This document shows positions 22,991 through 31,579 of a DNA stretch of 43,399 nucleotides, one piece after another; positions within the stretch are counted from its first letter, which is position 1, and each line of letters begins with the position of its first letter. The position numbers and the translations under genes were made by a program. Source of the stretch: Desulfurivibrio sp. (GTDB lineage Bacteria; Desulfobacterota; Desulfobulbia; Desulfobulbales; SURF-16); assembly GCA_003605035.1 (NCBI GenBank), contig QZKJ01000102.1, forward strand, positions 1 to 43,399, read 5' to 3'. The notes beneath the pieces are model-generated. The model did no database searches. It saw nothing but the letters and a program-made list of their open reading frames with translations, and had not been told where the DNA came from.

Positions 22991-23547
22991 TGCCCCAGGT
23001 GTTCCATCAGGATCTTGACGCCGATGCCGATGAGCAGCAGACCGCCCACCACCTCCACCCGTTTGCCCCAGATCATGCCGATTTTCGCCCCCAGCAGCAT
23101 GCCGGCCACGGTCAGGGTGGAGGCGGTCAGGGCGATTATCAGGGCCGGGGTCCAGATGGCGACGCCGAGCAGGGCCAGCGACAGCCCCACCGCCAGGGCG
23201 TCGATGCTGGTGGCCACGGAGAGCATGACCATGGTCGCTCCCCTGGTGGGGTCGGTTTTCTGCTTCTGCTCGTCGTCATCAAAGGCCTCGATGATCATCT
23301 TGCCGCCCACAAAGGAGAGCAGACCGAAGGCCAGCCAGTGATCATAGGCGCTGATCAGACCCTGCAGGCTGAGGCCGGCCAGCCAGCCGATGATCGGCAT
23401 CAGGCCCTGGAAGAGGCCGAAGTGAAAACCCAGGCGGAAGAGCTGTCTTTTGCTCACCGGATGCAGAGCCACGCCGGCGGCCAGGGCCACGGCAAAGGCG
23501 TCCATGGCCAGGGCCAGGGCGATGAAGGCTAAGGTGACGGGTTCCAT
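22987..23547 (-). CDS. mntP: MntP-type manganese efflux protein
   Basis: The 186-aa protein has six transmembrane helices and the repeated MntP signature: ALAMDAFAVALAAG near the N terminus and SIDALAVGLSLALLG in the second half, with the conserved Asp pair that binds Mn2+. The central loop is acidic and charged (EAFDDDEQKQKTDPTRG). It should export Mn2+ across the inner membrane. No yybP-ykoY riboswitch is visible upstream. It is convergent with echF, which ends about 70 bp away. Confidence 0.88.
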   Translation of the reverse strand: MEPVTLAFIALALAMDAFAVALAAGVALHPVSKRQLFRLGFHFGLFQGLMPIIGWLAGLSLQGLISAYDHWLAFGLLSFVGGKMIIEAFDDDEQKQKTDPTRGATMVMLSVATSIDALAVGLSLALLGVAIWTPALIIALTASTLTVAGMLLGAKIGMIWGKRVEVVGGLLLIGIGVKILMEHLGQ

Positions 23548-23892
23548 GGTTTTCCGGGCTGCATAGTGATCCTGCTCAGGGATGAACAGCTGTTGAGTTG
23601 GTGTTCCAGGCTTTATAAGATAATTTGAGGAGCAAGGTCAAGCTTGATGAACTCGTAAAAACGCAATTCGTCGTCCGGATGGCGGAGACGGTTTCTGTAA
23701 CGAAACTGGCAACCGGATCTCTTCCCCCCCCTCACTCACCCCTCATTGCCGCTCCTCGTGAAAGTCCGGATGAAAAGTTTGCCGTGCGCGGATATTTTGC
23801 GTATGCTGTGGCGGTAGACGAACGTATCTGCCAGCAGCATCCGGGCAGAGCCAGCCAACAGACCGCCAATTCCGGCAACAACCAAGCGGAGT
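23548..23892. other. Intergenic region upstream of mntP and the nucleoside-recognition gene
   Basis: No gene is supported. It holds CGTCGTCCGGATGG (23669-23682) and a facing GGTTTC / GAAACT pair (23690-23707), resembling the insert between echC and echD, so it may carry another copy of that dispersed element. Promoters for both divergent genes must lie here. Confidence 0.4.
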
Positions 23893-25200
23893 ATGGGCAT
23901 GAAGCAGAAACCCTCTGCCATCAACATCATCTGGCTTTCCATGGTGCTCATCGCCACCGTGACCGCAGCCTATACCGGCAGGATGGATGAGGTCACCAAG
24001 GCCTCTTTCGAGTCGGCCAAGGACGCTGTGACCCTGGCCATCGGCCTCATCGGCCCCATGGCCCTCTGGCTCGGCATCATGAAGGTGGCCGAGGCCGGCG
24101 GCCTGCTGCGCCTGGTCGCCCGCTGGGTGCGCCCGGTCATGGTGCGGCTTTTCCCGGATGTGCCCCATGATCATCCGGCCATGAGCGCCATGATCATGAA
24201 CATGGCGGCCAATGCCCTGGGCCTGGGCAATGCGGCCACGCCCATGGGCATCAAGGCCATGCAGGAGCTGGACAAGCTGGCCGCGGAAAAGGGCACGGCC
24301 ACCAATGCCATGTGTCTGTTTCTCGCCATCAACACCTCAAGCGTCACCCTGCTTCCCCTGGGGGTGATCACGGTGCGGGCCGCGGCCAATGCCGCCAGTC
24401 CGGCGGAGGTGCTGGTGCCGTCGCTGATCGCCACCTGCGGTTCCACCCTGGTCGCCATTGTCATGGCCAAGCTGCTGGCCGGCCGCCAGGAGGCGCTGCA
24501 GGTCGCGCCCTATGAAAAGGCGGGTGATATCGAACAAAAGAGCGGGGAGCAGGGGGCTGATCTGCTGCCGCCCGGCCCAGGCGGCCGGGTCTTCATCTGG
24601 CTGCTCATCGCCGCCTTTGTCGGCGGGGTGATCTATCAGTGGCAGAACGCGCCGCCGGTTTCGCTGAACTCGGTTGACACCATGAACGCCATTACCAGCT
24701 GGCTGATTCCCGTGCTCATCTCCGTCCTGCTCATCTTCGGCTACCTGCGGGGGGTAAAGATCTATGAGACCCTGACCGACGGGGCCAAGGAGGGCTTTTC
24801 CACGGCGGTGCGCATCATCCCCTTCATGGTGGCGATCTTTGTCGCCATCGGCATGTTCCGGGCCAGCGGCGCCATGGATATCCTGATCCGGGTTTTCTCG
24901 CCGCTTACCGAGGCGGTGGGCATGCCGGCCGAGGCCCTGGCCGTGGCGTTCATGCGGCCCCTGTCCGGCAGCGGTTCGTTTGCCATCATGAGCGAGATCG
25001 TCAACCAGGACCCGGACAGTTTCCTGGCGCTGCTGGTCTCCACCATGCAGGGCTCCACGGAAACCACCTTTTACGTGCTGGCCGTCTATTTCGGCAGCGT
25101 GGGCATCAGGAGAACCCGGCACGCCCTGCCCGCCGCCCTCTGCGCCGATGCAGCCGGCATCATTGCCTCGGTGGCCGTCTGTCATCTGTGGGCGGGATGA
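23893..25200 (+). CDS. Nucleoside-recognition (SpmA-SpmB-type fused) membrane protein
   Basis: The 435-aa membrane protein has two 'nucleoside recognition' (Gate) domains in one chain. The first (about 40-200) contains LIGPMALWLGIMKVAEAGGLL, MSAMIMNMAANALGLGNAATPMGIKAM and NTSSVTLLPLGVI. The second (about 270-425) contains FSTAVRIIPFMVAIFVAIGMFRASGAMD, FMRPLSGSGSFAIMSEI and MQGSTETTFYVLAVYFGSVGIRRTRHAL. These match SpmA and SpmB of spore formers; fused homologues are common in non-sporulating Proteobacteria. The substrate is unknown; transport of a nucleoside or other small molecule is inferred from the fold. ATG 23893 or the ATG two codons later are both possible starts. Confidence 0.88.
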   Translation: MGMKQKPSAINIIWLSMVLIATVTAAYTGRMDEVTKASFESAKDAVTLAIGLIGPMALWLGIMKVAEAGGLLRLVARWVRPVMVRLFPDVPHDHPAMSAMIMNMAANALGLGNAATPMGIKAMQELDKLAAEKGTATNAMCLFLAINTSSVTLLPLGVITVRAAANAASPAEVLVPSLIATCGSTLVAIVMAKLLAGRQEALQVAPYEKAGDIEQKSGEQGADLLPPGPGGRVFIWLLIAAFVGGVIYQWQNAPPVSLNSVDTMNAITSWLIPVLISVLLIFGYLRGVKIYETLTDGAKEGFSTAVRIIPFMVAIFVAIGMFRASGAMDILIRVFSPLTEAVGMPAEALAVAFMRPLSGSGSFAIMSEIVNQDPDSFLALLVSTMQGSTETTFYVLAVYFGSVGIRRTRHALPAALCADAAGIIASVAVCHLWAG

Positions 25201-25482
25201 GAGATAATACCGCCGCTGCTGGCCGCGGGTTTTCCCTGGCCGCGCGTTGTTGAACATGTAAAATTCCGCTTTTGCTTAAACCGAAATTTCCGCTATGCCC
25301 CTTATTTTTTATTTTTACGGGGGGTTTTCTTTGCCGTCCCTGACAAGTCTCTTGCCTTTGGTGGCGGATTCATGCTAAACTCTGGCCTACCCGCAACTGT
25401 CGACGCGCCAGCGAAAAATGAAGACAGGCGGCGGACAACAGGAGTTGCAGGTGAACCTCATCAACAGGCTTAAAGGCAAGGC
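25201..25482. promoter_or_regulatory. Intergenic region with a possible sigma-70 promoter
   Basis: TTGCCT (25352-25357) and TAAACT (25376-25381) with an 18-base spacer could serve the downstream secreted-protein gene. The run TTATTTTTTATTTTTACGG near 25305 is AT-rich. Nothing else is recognised. Confidence 0.3.
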
Positions 25483-25896
25483 ATGAAATATTTTTTAAGG
25501 GCGCTGGTGTCCGCTGTCGTATTCAGTGCGGTTCTTCTTCCGGCCGGGGCAAAGGTTTTTGCCGCACAGCTCCAGCATGGTGCGCAACGGGTCATGGGCG
25601 TCTGGCAGTGCGTCAGTATCCATGGGCAGCAGGTCAAGCTGGTTATTGACAAGGAATATTTTGTTCTGGACGGCAGCCAGACGCCGTACACCATGGTGAC
25701 CGGCGCGATCCGGGCGGAAGGTGCTTATGGTCAGGTCAACTATTACTATAATTTTCGCGGCGACTCCCTGCTGATCGCCTTTCCGGACGGTGACAGGATC
25801 ATCTGTGAGAGGGTGCAGCAGGAAGCCCAGAATCATAAGGGGCCGACAGCGGATCTGCCGGTGCCGGGGCCTGATGATGAAAACGACGGCAGATGA
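25483..25896 (+). CDS. Secreted hypothetical protein
   Basis: The 137-aa protein has a Sec signal peptide (MKYFLRALVSAVVFSAVLLP, cleavage near VFA-AQ at 28). The mature part has VMGVWQCVSIHGQQVKLVID, YTMVTGAIRAEGAYGQVNYYYN and SLLIAFPDGDRIICERV, alternating strands like a small beta barrel (lipocalin-like), then a Pro/Asp-rich tail. No family is recognised. It overlaps the following DUF504 gene by 4 bp (ATGA), so translation is coupled. Confidence 0.6.
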   Translation: MKYFLRALVSAVVFSAVLLPAGAKVFAAQLQHGAQRVMGVWQCVSIHGQQVKLVIDKEYFVLDGSQTPYTMVTGAIRAEGAYGQVNYYYNFRGDSLLIAFPDGDRIICERVQQEAQNHKGPTADLPVPGPDDENDGR

Positions 25897-26147
25897 TACC
25901 CATCCAGGATCTGTTCAACAGAATCATCTGGGACAAAGACTTCGGCCGGGGAAGTTTTGAAATCGGCTATTACGACCGCATTGCCGGGAAGATCTTCAGA
26001 GTCCCTTTCTCCATGATTGAATTGATCCCCGGCGACCATTTTTCCTTTTATCTCTACGATCCTGACGGGGAAACCTGTTCGATCCCGTTCCACCGGGTGC
26101 GCCAGGTCTTCAAGGACGGACAGCTGATCTGGCACCGGGGCGACTGA
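25893..26147 (+). CDS. DUF504/MJ1316-domain protein
   Basis: The 84-aa protein aligns with the DUF504 (MJ1316) family: IQDLFNRIIWDKDFGRGSFEIGYYDR, then IPFHRVRQVFKDGQLIWHR at the C terminus. MJ1316-type domains have been proposed to recognise cyclic RNA ends, which is a prediction only. The start overlaps the upstream secreted-protein gene by ATGA. The pairing of a secreted protein with an RNA-type domain is odd and may be incidental. Confidence 0.8.
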   Translation: MIPIQDLFNRIIWDKDFGRGSFEIGYYDRIAGKIFRVPFSMIELIPGDHFSFYLYDPDGETCSIPFHRVRQVFKDGQLIWHRGD

Positions 26148-26151
26148 GCTT

Positions 26152-26180
26152 CTCGCTTTTTACTTCTCACTATTCACTTC
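26152..26180. repeat. CTTCTC/ACTTC pyrimidine repeat tract
   Basis: CTTCTCGCTTTTTACTTCTC and following ACTATTCACTTCC is the inverse complement type of the GTGAGGA tract at 22895-22955. It occupies the gap before the kinase gene and leaves that gene without a recognisable ribosome binding site. Confidence 0.55.
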
Positions 26181-26181
26181 C

Positions 26182-26709
26182 ATGGATTCCCGCTCAAATA
26201 TCGTGCTGATCGGCATGCCCGGTTCAGGCAAGTCTTCCGTGGGCCGGCTGCTGGCCCGGGACGCCTCCCTTTCCTTCATTGATACCGATGACCTGATCAG
26301 CGCCGCGGCCCGGGGCCGTTCCCTGCAGGACATCGTCGACCGGGACGGCTATCTCGCCCTGCGCCGGCTGGAGGAGCAGGTGTTGCTGGAGCTCCACTGC
26401 GCAAAGCACGTCATTGCCACCGGCGGCAGCGCGGTTTACAGCCCGGCGGCCATGGACCATCTGCGCCGGCATGGCGTGCTCGTCCTGCTTGAGGTGGATC
26501 TGGCCTCCCTGCGGGCCAGGGTTGCTGATTTCGACACCAGGGGGCTGGTCAAACGGCCGGAGCAGACCCTGGAGGAGCTGTTTGCCGAACGTGCCGAACT
26601 CTACCTCAAGTATGCCGAGCTGCGCATCGACTGCCGGCAGCGCAGCCCGCAGGAGGTCTGCAGCGCGGTCCTGGCCGGGCTGCGGGCCGTAAAGCTGTTT
26701 GGCCGTTAG
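26182..26709 (+). CDS. Shikimate kinase-like P-loop kinase
   Basis: The 175-aa protein has Walker A GMPGSGKSS (residues 11-19), IDTDD (about 36-40), a GYLALRRLEEQVL segment matching the shikimate-binding 'FR..E' region, IATGGSAVY in place of the usual GGG, and a lid region DTRGLVKRPEQTLEEL followed by YLKYAELRID. The departures from AroK (GGS for GGG, the modified RPL lid) suggest a paralogue that may use another small alcohol. The ATG at 26182 is preceded by the repeat tract and has no clear ribosome binding site. Confidence 0.75.
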   Translation: MDSRSNIVLIGMPGSGKSSVGRLLARDASLSFIDTDDLISAAARGRSLQDIVDRDGYLALRRLEEQVLLELHCAKHVIATGGSAVYSPAAMDHLRRHGVLVLLEVDLASLRARVADFDTRGLVKRPEQTLEELFAERAELYLKYAELRIDCRQRSPQEVCSAVLAGLRAVKLFGR

Positions 26710-26729
26710 TTGTCCGGCAGCGGATTTGC

Positions 26730-27899
26730 TCATGTCTGCAGGGTGTCCGGCAATTCCCCGATCTTCGTTTTTGCGCCGATGGCCCGGGTGAGGACGCTGA
26801 AGTCCGTGGTGTCGCCAAGCAGGATGCAGCCGATGATGCGATCCTCCTCCAGCACGATTTTGCGGTAGACCGAGTCTGTTTCCCTGATCCGGGCGGCAAA
26901 ACGATTTTCCGGGTCGATCTCGCCGGCAGAGGCCAGGTCAATGCCCGCCACCTTCAGTTTATTGGCCATGACCGAGCCGTGGTAGCTCTGGTGTACTCCG
27001 GCCATATTGCTGCCGGCGATTCTGCCCTGTTCCATGGCGGCCGGCCAGATGCCGTAAAGAGTGCCGGCAAACTCGGCCACATCCCCGGCGGCAAAAACCT
27101 CCGGCCGGCTGGTGCGCAGCGTCTCATCAACAATGATCCCATGTTCGCAGGCCAGGCCCAGCTGTCCGGCCACGGCCAGATCCGGCCTGACCCCGGCGGA
27201 GATGATCACCATGTCCGCGGCAAGGGCCTCCCCGGTGTTCAATACCACCCCCACTACCCCGGGGCCGCTGATTTCCCGGACCGTCACCCCGAGGCGGAAG
27301 GAAAAGCCCATCTCTTCCAGCAGGTTGCGCAGCCTGGCCGCACCCCGTTCATCGAGCTGGCGGGGCAGCAGCCGGGGAAAAAACTCCACCACCAGCACCT
27401 TTTTCCCCAGCTTGCGCAGGGCCTTGCCGCTTTCCAGCCCCAGCAGGCCGCCGCCGATGAGCAGCACCTGCTCGCACCGTTGGGCATAGTCGCTGATCTG
27501 CTCGGCGTCGGCCGCGGTCCGCAGGGTGAAAACGCCTTCACTTTCCACCCCCTTGATGGGGGGCACAAAGGAGCGGCTGCCGGTGGCGACCAGCAGCAGG
27601 TCGTAGCTGAATTTTCCCTGGCAATCGGTCACGACCCACTGCTGTTCCGGGTCGGCGCCGGTCACCTTTACCCCGGTCAGCAGCCTGATGTTCTTTTCCT
27701 CGTACCACTGGCTGCTTCTGACGATTAGGGTCTTCTGGTCGATGTCACCGCTGATGTAGTCGTTCAGCCTGATCCGGAAGTAAAAGGGCAGCTCCTCGTC
27801 GGTCAGGATGGTTATTTCACCCTGTTCATCATGCCGGCGGATGGCTTCGGCGGCCGTGGTGCCGGCCACGCCGTTGCCTATGATCAGATATCGTTTCAT
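26730..27899 (-). CDS. NAD(P)/FAD-dependent reductase (rubredoxin/ferredoxin reductase-like)
   Basis: The 389-aa pyridine-nucleotide-disulfide-type flavoprotein has a FAD motif YLIIGNGVAGTTAAEAIRR at the N terminus, an NAD motif LLIGGGLLGLESGKALRKLG in the middle (about 145-164), and VFAAGDVAEF near the C-terminal FAD site, followed by a NirB/rubredoxin-reductase-like C-terminal domain (about 300-389). It probably passes electrons from NAD(P)H to rubredoxin or a similar carrier. The ATG at 27899 is chosen because it begins the FAD motif; longer frames upstream look non-coding. It is divergent from the FprA gene, the usual partner chain being NADH, rubredoxin reductase, rubredoxin, FprA. No rubredoxin gene is seen. 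Confidence 0.85.
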   Translation of the reverse strand: MKRYLIIGNGVAGTTAAEAIRRHDEQGEITILTDEELPFYFRIRLNDYISGDIDQKTLIVRSSQWYEEKNIRLLTGVKVTGADPEQQWVVTDCQGKFSYDLLLVATGSRSFVPPIKGVESEGVFTLRTAADAEQISDYAQRCEQVLLIGGGLLGLESGKALRKLGKKVLVVEFFPRLLPRQLDERGAARLRNLLEEMGFSFRLGVTVREISGPGVVGVVLNTGEALAADMVIISAGVRPDLAVAGQLGLACEHGIIVDETLRTSRPEVFAAGDVAEFAGTLYGIWPAAMEQGRIAGSNMAGVHQSYHGSVMANKLKVAGIDLASAGEIDPENRFAARIRETDSVYRKIVLEEDRIIGCILLGDTTDFSVLTRAIGAKTKIGELPDTLQT

Positions 27900-28355
27900 T
27901 GCCTTGCCTCGGTTATGGGTTGCCTGGGAAAAACAGCTGTGCCTTGCTGGATAGGCATAAACAATGCCGGGAACGGGACTGCGCCCGATTTTTTGCCTGT
28001 TCGCTGCTCCAGGCCGGCCGCGGCCGGCCTGAGGCGGCTGCTGTGGCAGGGTGACCAGGGGAATGTTGTCTTGTTTCATCAGACAGAGTCCCCTGCCGCA
28101 GGACAGAGCGGTGGCTTCGCCGGGAAAGGGTCTTGCCGCTGATCCGGAAGATGCATGGGCCATGGGCTGCCTGCGGCCGTTCTGCGGCGGATAACAAGGG
28201 GTTGCCTGATCTGGCATGTATCTTGAAATTGTCACCTGTTTCATGCATGCAGGCAGGCGGCCCGCGTTTGCCTGACCGGCAAGGTCTCCTGGTGCGTGTA
28301 TTTCAAATCACCGCTGCCCGGGGATTCCGGGCAGGCAAACAGGGAAGGAAAGGCT
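27900..28355. other. Divergent intergenic region, reductase/FprA
   Basis: 456 bp between two divergent redox genes and therefore the likely place of shared control. Frames open through it on the minus strand are extensions without family resemblance. I see no clear palindromic operator; ATCTTGAAATTG-like AT-rich stretches near 28215-28235 might belong to the FprA promoter. Confidence 0.35.
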
Positions 28356-29573
28356 ATGGACCAGGCGATTGCAGTGGCGGACGACGTTTTCTGGGTAGGG
28401 GTGAATGACCGGCAAACCGACCTGTTTGAAAACCTGTGGCCGCTGGCGCAGGGCATTTCCTACAACGCCTATCTGATCAGGGCGGCAAAGAATGTGCTGA
28501 TCGATTCGGTCAAGGCGCTGACCCAGGAGGAGCATTTTCGCCGCATTGCCGAACTGCTCGGCCAGGACGGCACGCTTGATTATCTGGTCATCAACCACAT
28601 CGAACCGGATCATTCCGGGGCCATCCCCTGGCTGCGCAGGCAATACCCGGCGATGCAGATCGTCGGCAACGCCAAGACCCTGGATTTTCTGCAGGGTTTT
28701 TACGGCATCACCGACAATATCGTCAAGGTGGGGGAAAACGAGGTGCTTGATGCGGGCGGCCTCAGGCTGCGCTTTGTCCTCACGCCCATGGTGCACTGGC
28801 CCGAGACCATGATGACCTATCTGGAGGAGCGGAAAATACTGTTCTCCGGCGATGCGTTCGGCAGTTTCGGGGCCTTGAACGGCGTCCTGTTTGCCGACCA
28901 GCTCAAAGACCGGGAAGCGTATCTGAGCGAAACCCTCCGCTATTTCGCCAATGTTATCGGCCGCTACAGCGACATGCTGCAGCAGGCCCTGCCCAGGATC
29001 AGTGCCCTGGCCGTCGATACTGTCGCGCCCACCCACGGCCCGGTCTGGCGGCGAGAGGTGGAGCAGTTGATCAGCCTGCATGACCGCTGGAGCCGGCATG
29101 AGGCCGAACCAGGGGTGGTGATCGCCTATGCCTCCATGTACGGCCACACCCTGCAGCTGATGGAGGCCGTTGCCGAGAGCCTCAACCGCAGCGGGGTGAG
29201 CCGGATCGTGGTGCATGATGTGGTCCGCTCGCACCCGTCCTATATCCTGCGCGACATCTGGCGGTACCGGGGGCTGATTCTCGGCACCCCGACCTATAAT
29301 ATGCGACCCTTTCCCCTGGTCGAGGATCTGGTGAATCTGCTTGACAACAAGCGCATGAAGAACCGGCTGCTGGGTGTTTTCGGTTCCTACGGCTGGAGCG
29401 GCGGCGGGGTCAAACAGTTGACCGATTTTGCCGCCGCGAGCCGCGGTCGCTGGCAGCTGGTCGAACCGGTGGTTGAGGCCCACTGCGCGGCCGGTGCCGA
29501 GGATCTGGCCGGGGCGGCCGAGCTGGGCGCCAATATGGCGCGGCTGCTTGGCGCCGCCGAGTCCCTAAAATGA
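28356..29573 (+). CDS. fprA: A-type flavoprotein FprA (flavodiiron O2/NO reductase)
   Basis: The 405-aa flavodiiron protein has an N-terminal MBL-fold diiron domain (about 1-250) with NHIEPDHSG (H81, E83, D85, H86), PMVHWPETM, FSGDAFGSFG and APTHGPVWR supplying further ligands, and a C-terminal flavodoxin domain (about 257-400) beginning VVIAYASMYGHTLQLMEAV and containing GTPTYNMRPFP and GSYGWSGGGV for FMN. It reduces O2 to water and/or NO to N2O in the cytoplasm, protecting anaerobes. ATG 28356 with GGGAAGGAAAGG upstream is preferred over a start 20 codons earlier. A ferredoxin gene follows 31 bp later. Confidence 0.93.
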   Translation: MDQAIAVADDVFWVGVNDRQTDLFENLWPLAQGISYNAYLIRAAKNVLIDSVKALTQEEHFRRIAELLGQDGTLDYLVINHIEPDHSGAIPWLRRQYPAMQIVGNAKTLDFLQGFYGITDNIVKVGENEVLDAGGLRLRFVLTPMVHWPETMMTYLEERKILFSGDAFGSFGALNGVLFADQLKDREAYLSETLRYFANVIGRYSDMLQQALPRISALAVDTVAPTHGPVWRREVEQLISLHDRWSRHEAEPGVVIAYASMYGHTLQLMEAVAESLNRSGVSRIVVHDVVRSHPSYILRDIWRYRGLILGTPTYNMRPFPLVEDLVNLLDNKRMKNRLLGVFGSYGWSGGGVKQLTDFAAASRGRWQLVEPVVEAHCAAGAEDLAGAAELGANMARLLGAAESLK

Positions 29574-29604
29574 ATCAACTAACCTGAATAGAATGGAGAA
29601 CGAC

Positions 29605-29817
29605 ATGGATTACAAGATGTGGGAGTCAGGCGCCATCACCATTGAAGTGGATTACGATGCCTGCAACGGCAACGGCACCTGCGTCGAGGTCTGCCCGGCC
29701 GAAGTGTATGAGCTGCAGCAGGAGAAAACGGTGCCGGTGCGTATCGCGGATTGCATCGAGTGCTGCGCCTGCGTTGAAAATTGTCCGCAACAGGCGATAC
29801 GCCACTCGTCCTGCTGA
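29605..29817 (+). CDS. Ferredoxin, probably 7Fe type (3Fe-4S + 4Fe-4S)
   Basis: The 70-aa ferredoxin has a first motif CNGNGTCVEVCP in which the second Cys is replaced by Asn (C-x2-N-x2-C-x3-CP), and a complete second motif CIECCACVENCP. That pattern would give a [3Fe-4S] plus a [4Fe-4S] cluster. The ATG at 29605 is chosen because GGAG lies six bases upstream, inside the alternative start at 29593. It lies 31 bp after fprA in the same direction, so it may serve as its electron donor. Confidence 0.85.
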   Translation: MDYKMWESGAITIEVDYDACNGNGTCVEVCPAEVYELQQEKTVPVRIADCIECCACVENCPQQAIRHSSC

Positions 29818-29862
29818 ACTGGCCCGGCGGCCGGCGCTGAACGAATAGAAGAGGAGACATGC

Positions 29863-30561
29863 ATGAAGGAAACCATACTGATTACCGGGGCCAACCGCGG
29901 CATCGGCCTGGAACTGGCCCGGGTCTTTGTCCAGCGCGGCTGGGGGGTCATCGCCTGCTGCCGCCGTCCGGACGAGGCCGCGGAGCTGCAGGCCATCGCG
30001 GCCGGCTCCCAGGGCGGGCTGACCATCCGGCAGCTTGATGTCACCAGTGATGTTGAGATCAACAGCCTGGCCGAGTCGCTGCGCGGCAGGGCCATTGCCA
30101 TCCTGTTCAACAATGCGGGAATTCTCGGCCCGGAAGAGCAGGATTACGGCGTGCTGGCCGAAGAGGAGTGGCTCACCGTTTTCCGGGTGAACACCATTGC
30201 CCCCTACAAAATGGCCCTGGCCCTGCTCGACAATGTCCTGCTCAGCCGGCGGCGGGTCATCGCCACCCTGGGCAGTGCCATGGGCAGCATCGAGGAAAAT
30301 TCCTCGGGCGGCTATTATATCTACCGCACGGCCAAGGCGGCGGCCCACATGATCATGAAAAACCTGAGCATCGATCTGCGGACGCAGGGCGTGACGGCAG
30401 TGGCCATGCACCCGGGCTGGGTCCGCACCAGGCTGGGCGGGCCGCAGGCCCCCCTCAGCCCGGAGGAGAGCGCGGCCGGCCTTTTTGCTGTGCTCACCGG
30501 TCTCACCCTGGAAAAAACCGGCCTGCTGCTTGACTACCAGGGCATGGAACTGGCCTGGTAA
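29863..30561 (+). CDS. Short-chain dehydrogenase/reductase
   Basis: The 232-aa SDR has the nucleotide motif TGANRGIG (residues 6-13), an NNAG-type FNNAGILGPEEQ (about 83-94), and the catalytic YXXXK in IYRTAKAAAHM, with a Ser-rich stretch before it. The C-terminal lid is HPGWVRTRLGGP. It uses NAD(P)H; the substrate is unknown. The family resembles the CsgA/sniffer-type 'classical' SDRs. GAGGAGAC lies before the ATG. It is convergent with the next gene. Confidence 0.88.
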   Translation: MKETILITGANRGIGLELARVFVQRGWGVIACCRRPDEAAELQAIAAGSQGGLTIRQLDVTSDVEINSLAESLRGRAIAILFNNAGILGPEEQDYGVLAEEEWLTVFRVNTIAPYKMALALLDNVLLSRRRVIATLGSAMGSIEENSSGGYYIYRTAKAAAHMIMKNLSIDLRTQGVTAVAMHPGWVRTRLGGPQAPLSPEESAAGLFAVLTGLTLEKTGLLLDYQGMELAW

Positions 30562-30589
30562 GGCGGCTTCGCCCTGGTCTGCTTCCGGC

Positions 30590-31531
30590 TTACTCGCGGA
30601 TGACCAGCACCAGTTTGCCGCGGGTGTGGCCGGTCTGGATGCGCTGGTGCGCCTGCCGGAATTCGGCAAAAGGATAGCTCTGCACGGTGGGCCGCACCCT
30701 GCCGCTGTCAATCAGCTGGGCGATCTCCTCGAGCTGGAGTCGGTCCGGTTTGACCAGCATGGTCGCGGCCCGCACATGGTAGGCCTCCCGCATCTCTGCC
30801 GGCGGCTCGGGGGGCAGGGTGGAGACCAGGATGCCGTGTTTCCTGAGCAGGGGCCAGGAGCGTTCTCTGGTCTCACCGCTCAGCAGATCGAGCACCACAT
30901 CCACCTCGCCGGCCTCCTCCTCGAAGCGGACCGCCGTGTAGTCAATGACCTGGTGGGCGCCGATGCTGCGCAGAAAATCCAGATTAGCGGTCGAGGCGGT
31001 GGCGATGACATGGGCCCCGACCCAGCTGCCGAACTGCACGGCGAAGTGGCCGACCCCGCCGGCGGCGGCATGGATGAGCACCCGCTGGCCGGACTGCAGT
31101 CCGGCCACGTCAAACAGGCTCTGCCAGGCGGTGAGGGCGGCCAGGGGCACGGCGGCTGACCCGGCATGGTCCAGGGAGTCGGGCTTGCTCACCGCCTCGG
31201 CCGCCTTGACCACCGCAAACTCGGCATAGGCGCCGGGCCGGGACAGGGGGAGCAGGGCAAAAACCGGATCGCCGGGCTGGAACTCCTCCACTGCCGCGCC
31301 TGCCTGCTCCACCACCCCGGAGAGATCGTAGCCAAAGGTGAAGGGCGGCTTAAAGCCCAGGAAATCCGCCAGATACCCCTCCCGCGTCTTCCAGTCCACC
31401 GGGTTGATGCCGGCGGCATGGACCCGGACCAGCAGTTCGTCTGCGGCGATCACCGGCCGCTCCACCTCTTCCAGTATCATCTTTTCCGCGCCCCCGTATG
31501 CGTGAACGCGGACCGCTTTCATGGTTGCCAT
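30590..31531 (-). CDS. Zinc-independent MDR (quinone oxidoreductase-like)
   Basis: The 313-aa medium-chain dehydrogenase begins MKAVRVHAYGGAEKMILEEVERPV from the second Met, has AAGINPVDWKTREGYL, the nucleotide site AAAGGVGHFAVQFGSWVGA (about 146-164), and ends GKLVLVIRE. The Cys/His zinc ligands of alcohol dehydrogenases are absent, so it is of the NADPH:quinone oxidoreductase/enone reductase type. It lies head to tail with the next MDR gene (48 bp), suggesting a two-gene unit. The start could be residue 1 or 4. Confidence 0.88.
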   Translation of the reverse strand: MATMKAVRVHAYGGAEKMILEEVERPVIAADELLVRVHAAGINPVDWKTREGYLADFLGFKPPFTFGYDLSGVVEQAGAAVEEFQPGDPVFALLPLSRPGAYAEFAVVKAAEAVSKPDSLDHAGSAAVPLAALTAWQSLFDVAGLQSGQRVLIHAAAGGVGHFAVQFGSWVGAHVIATASTANLDFLRSIGAHQVIDYTAVRFEEEAGEVDVVLDLLSGETRERSWPLLRKHGILVSTLPPEPPAEMREAYHVRAATMLVKPDRLQLEEIAQLIDSGRVRPTVQSYPFAEFRQAHQRIQTGHTRGKLVLVIRE

Positions 31532-31579
31532 TCCTGCGCCTCCTTGTTGTGCTGAAGTGAGTAATATGCTGAAAAATCT

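Noticed and set aside
27900-28244. N-terminal extension of the FAD/NAD reductase
   Set aside because: The FAD motif begins at residue 3 from 27899; the extension has no fold or ribosome binding site.
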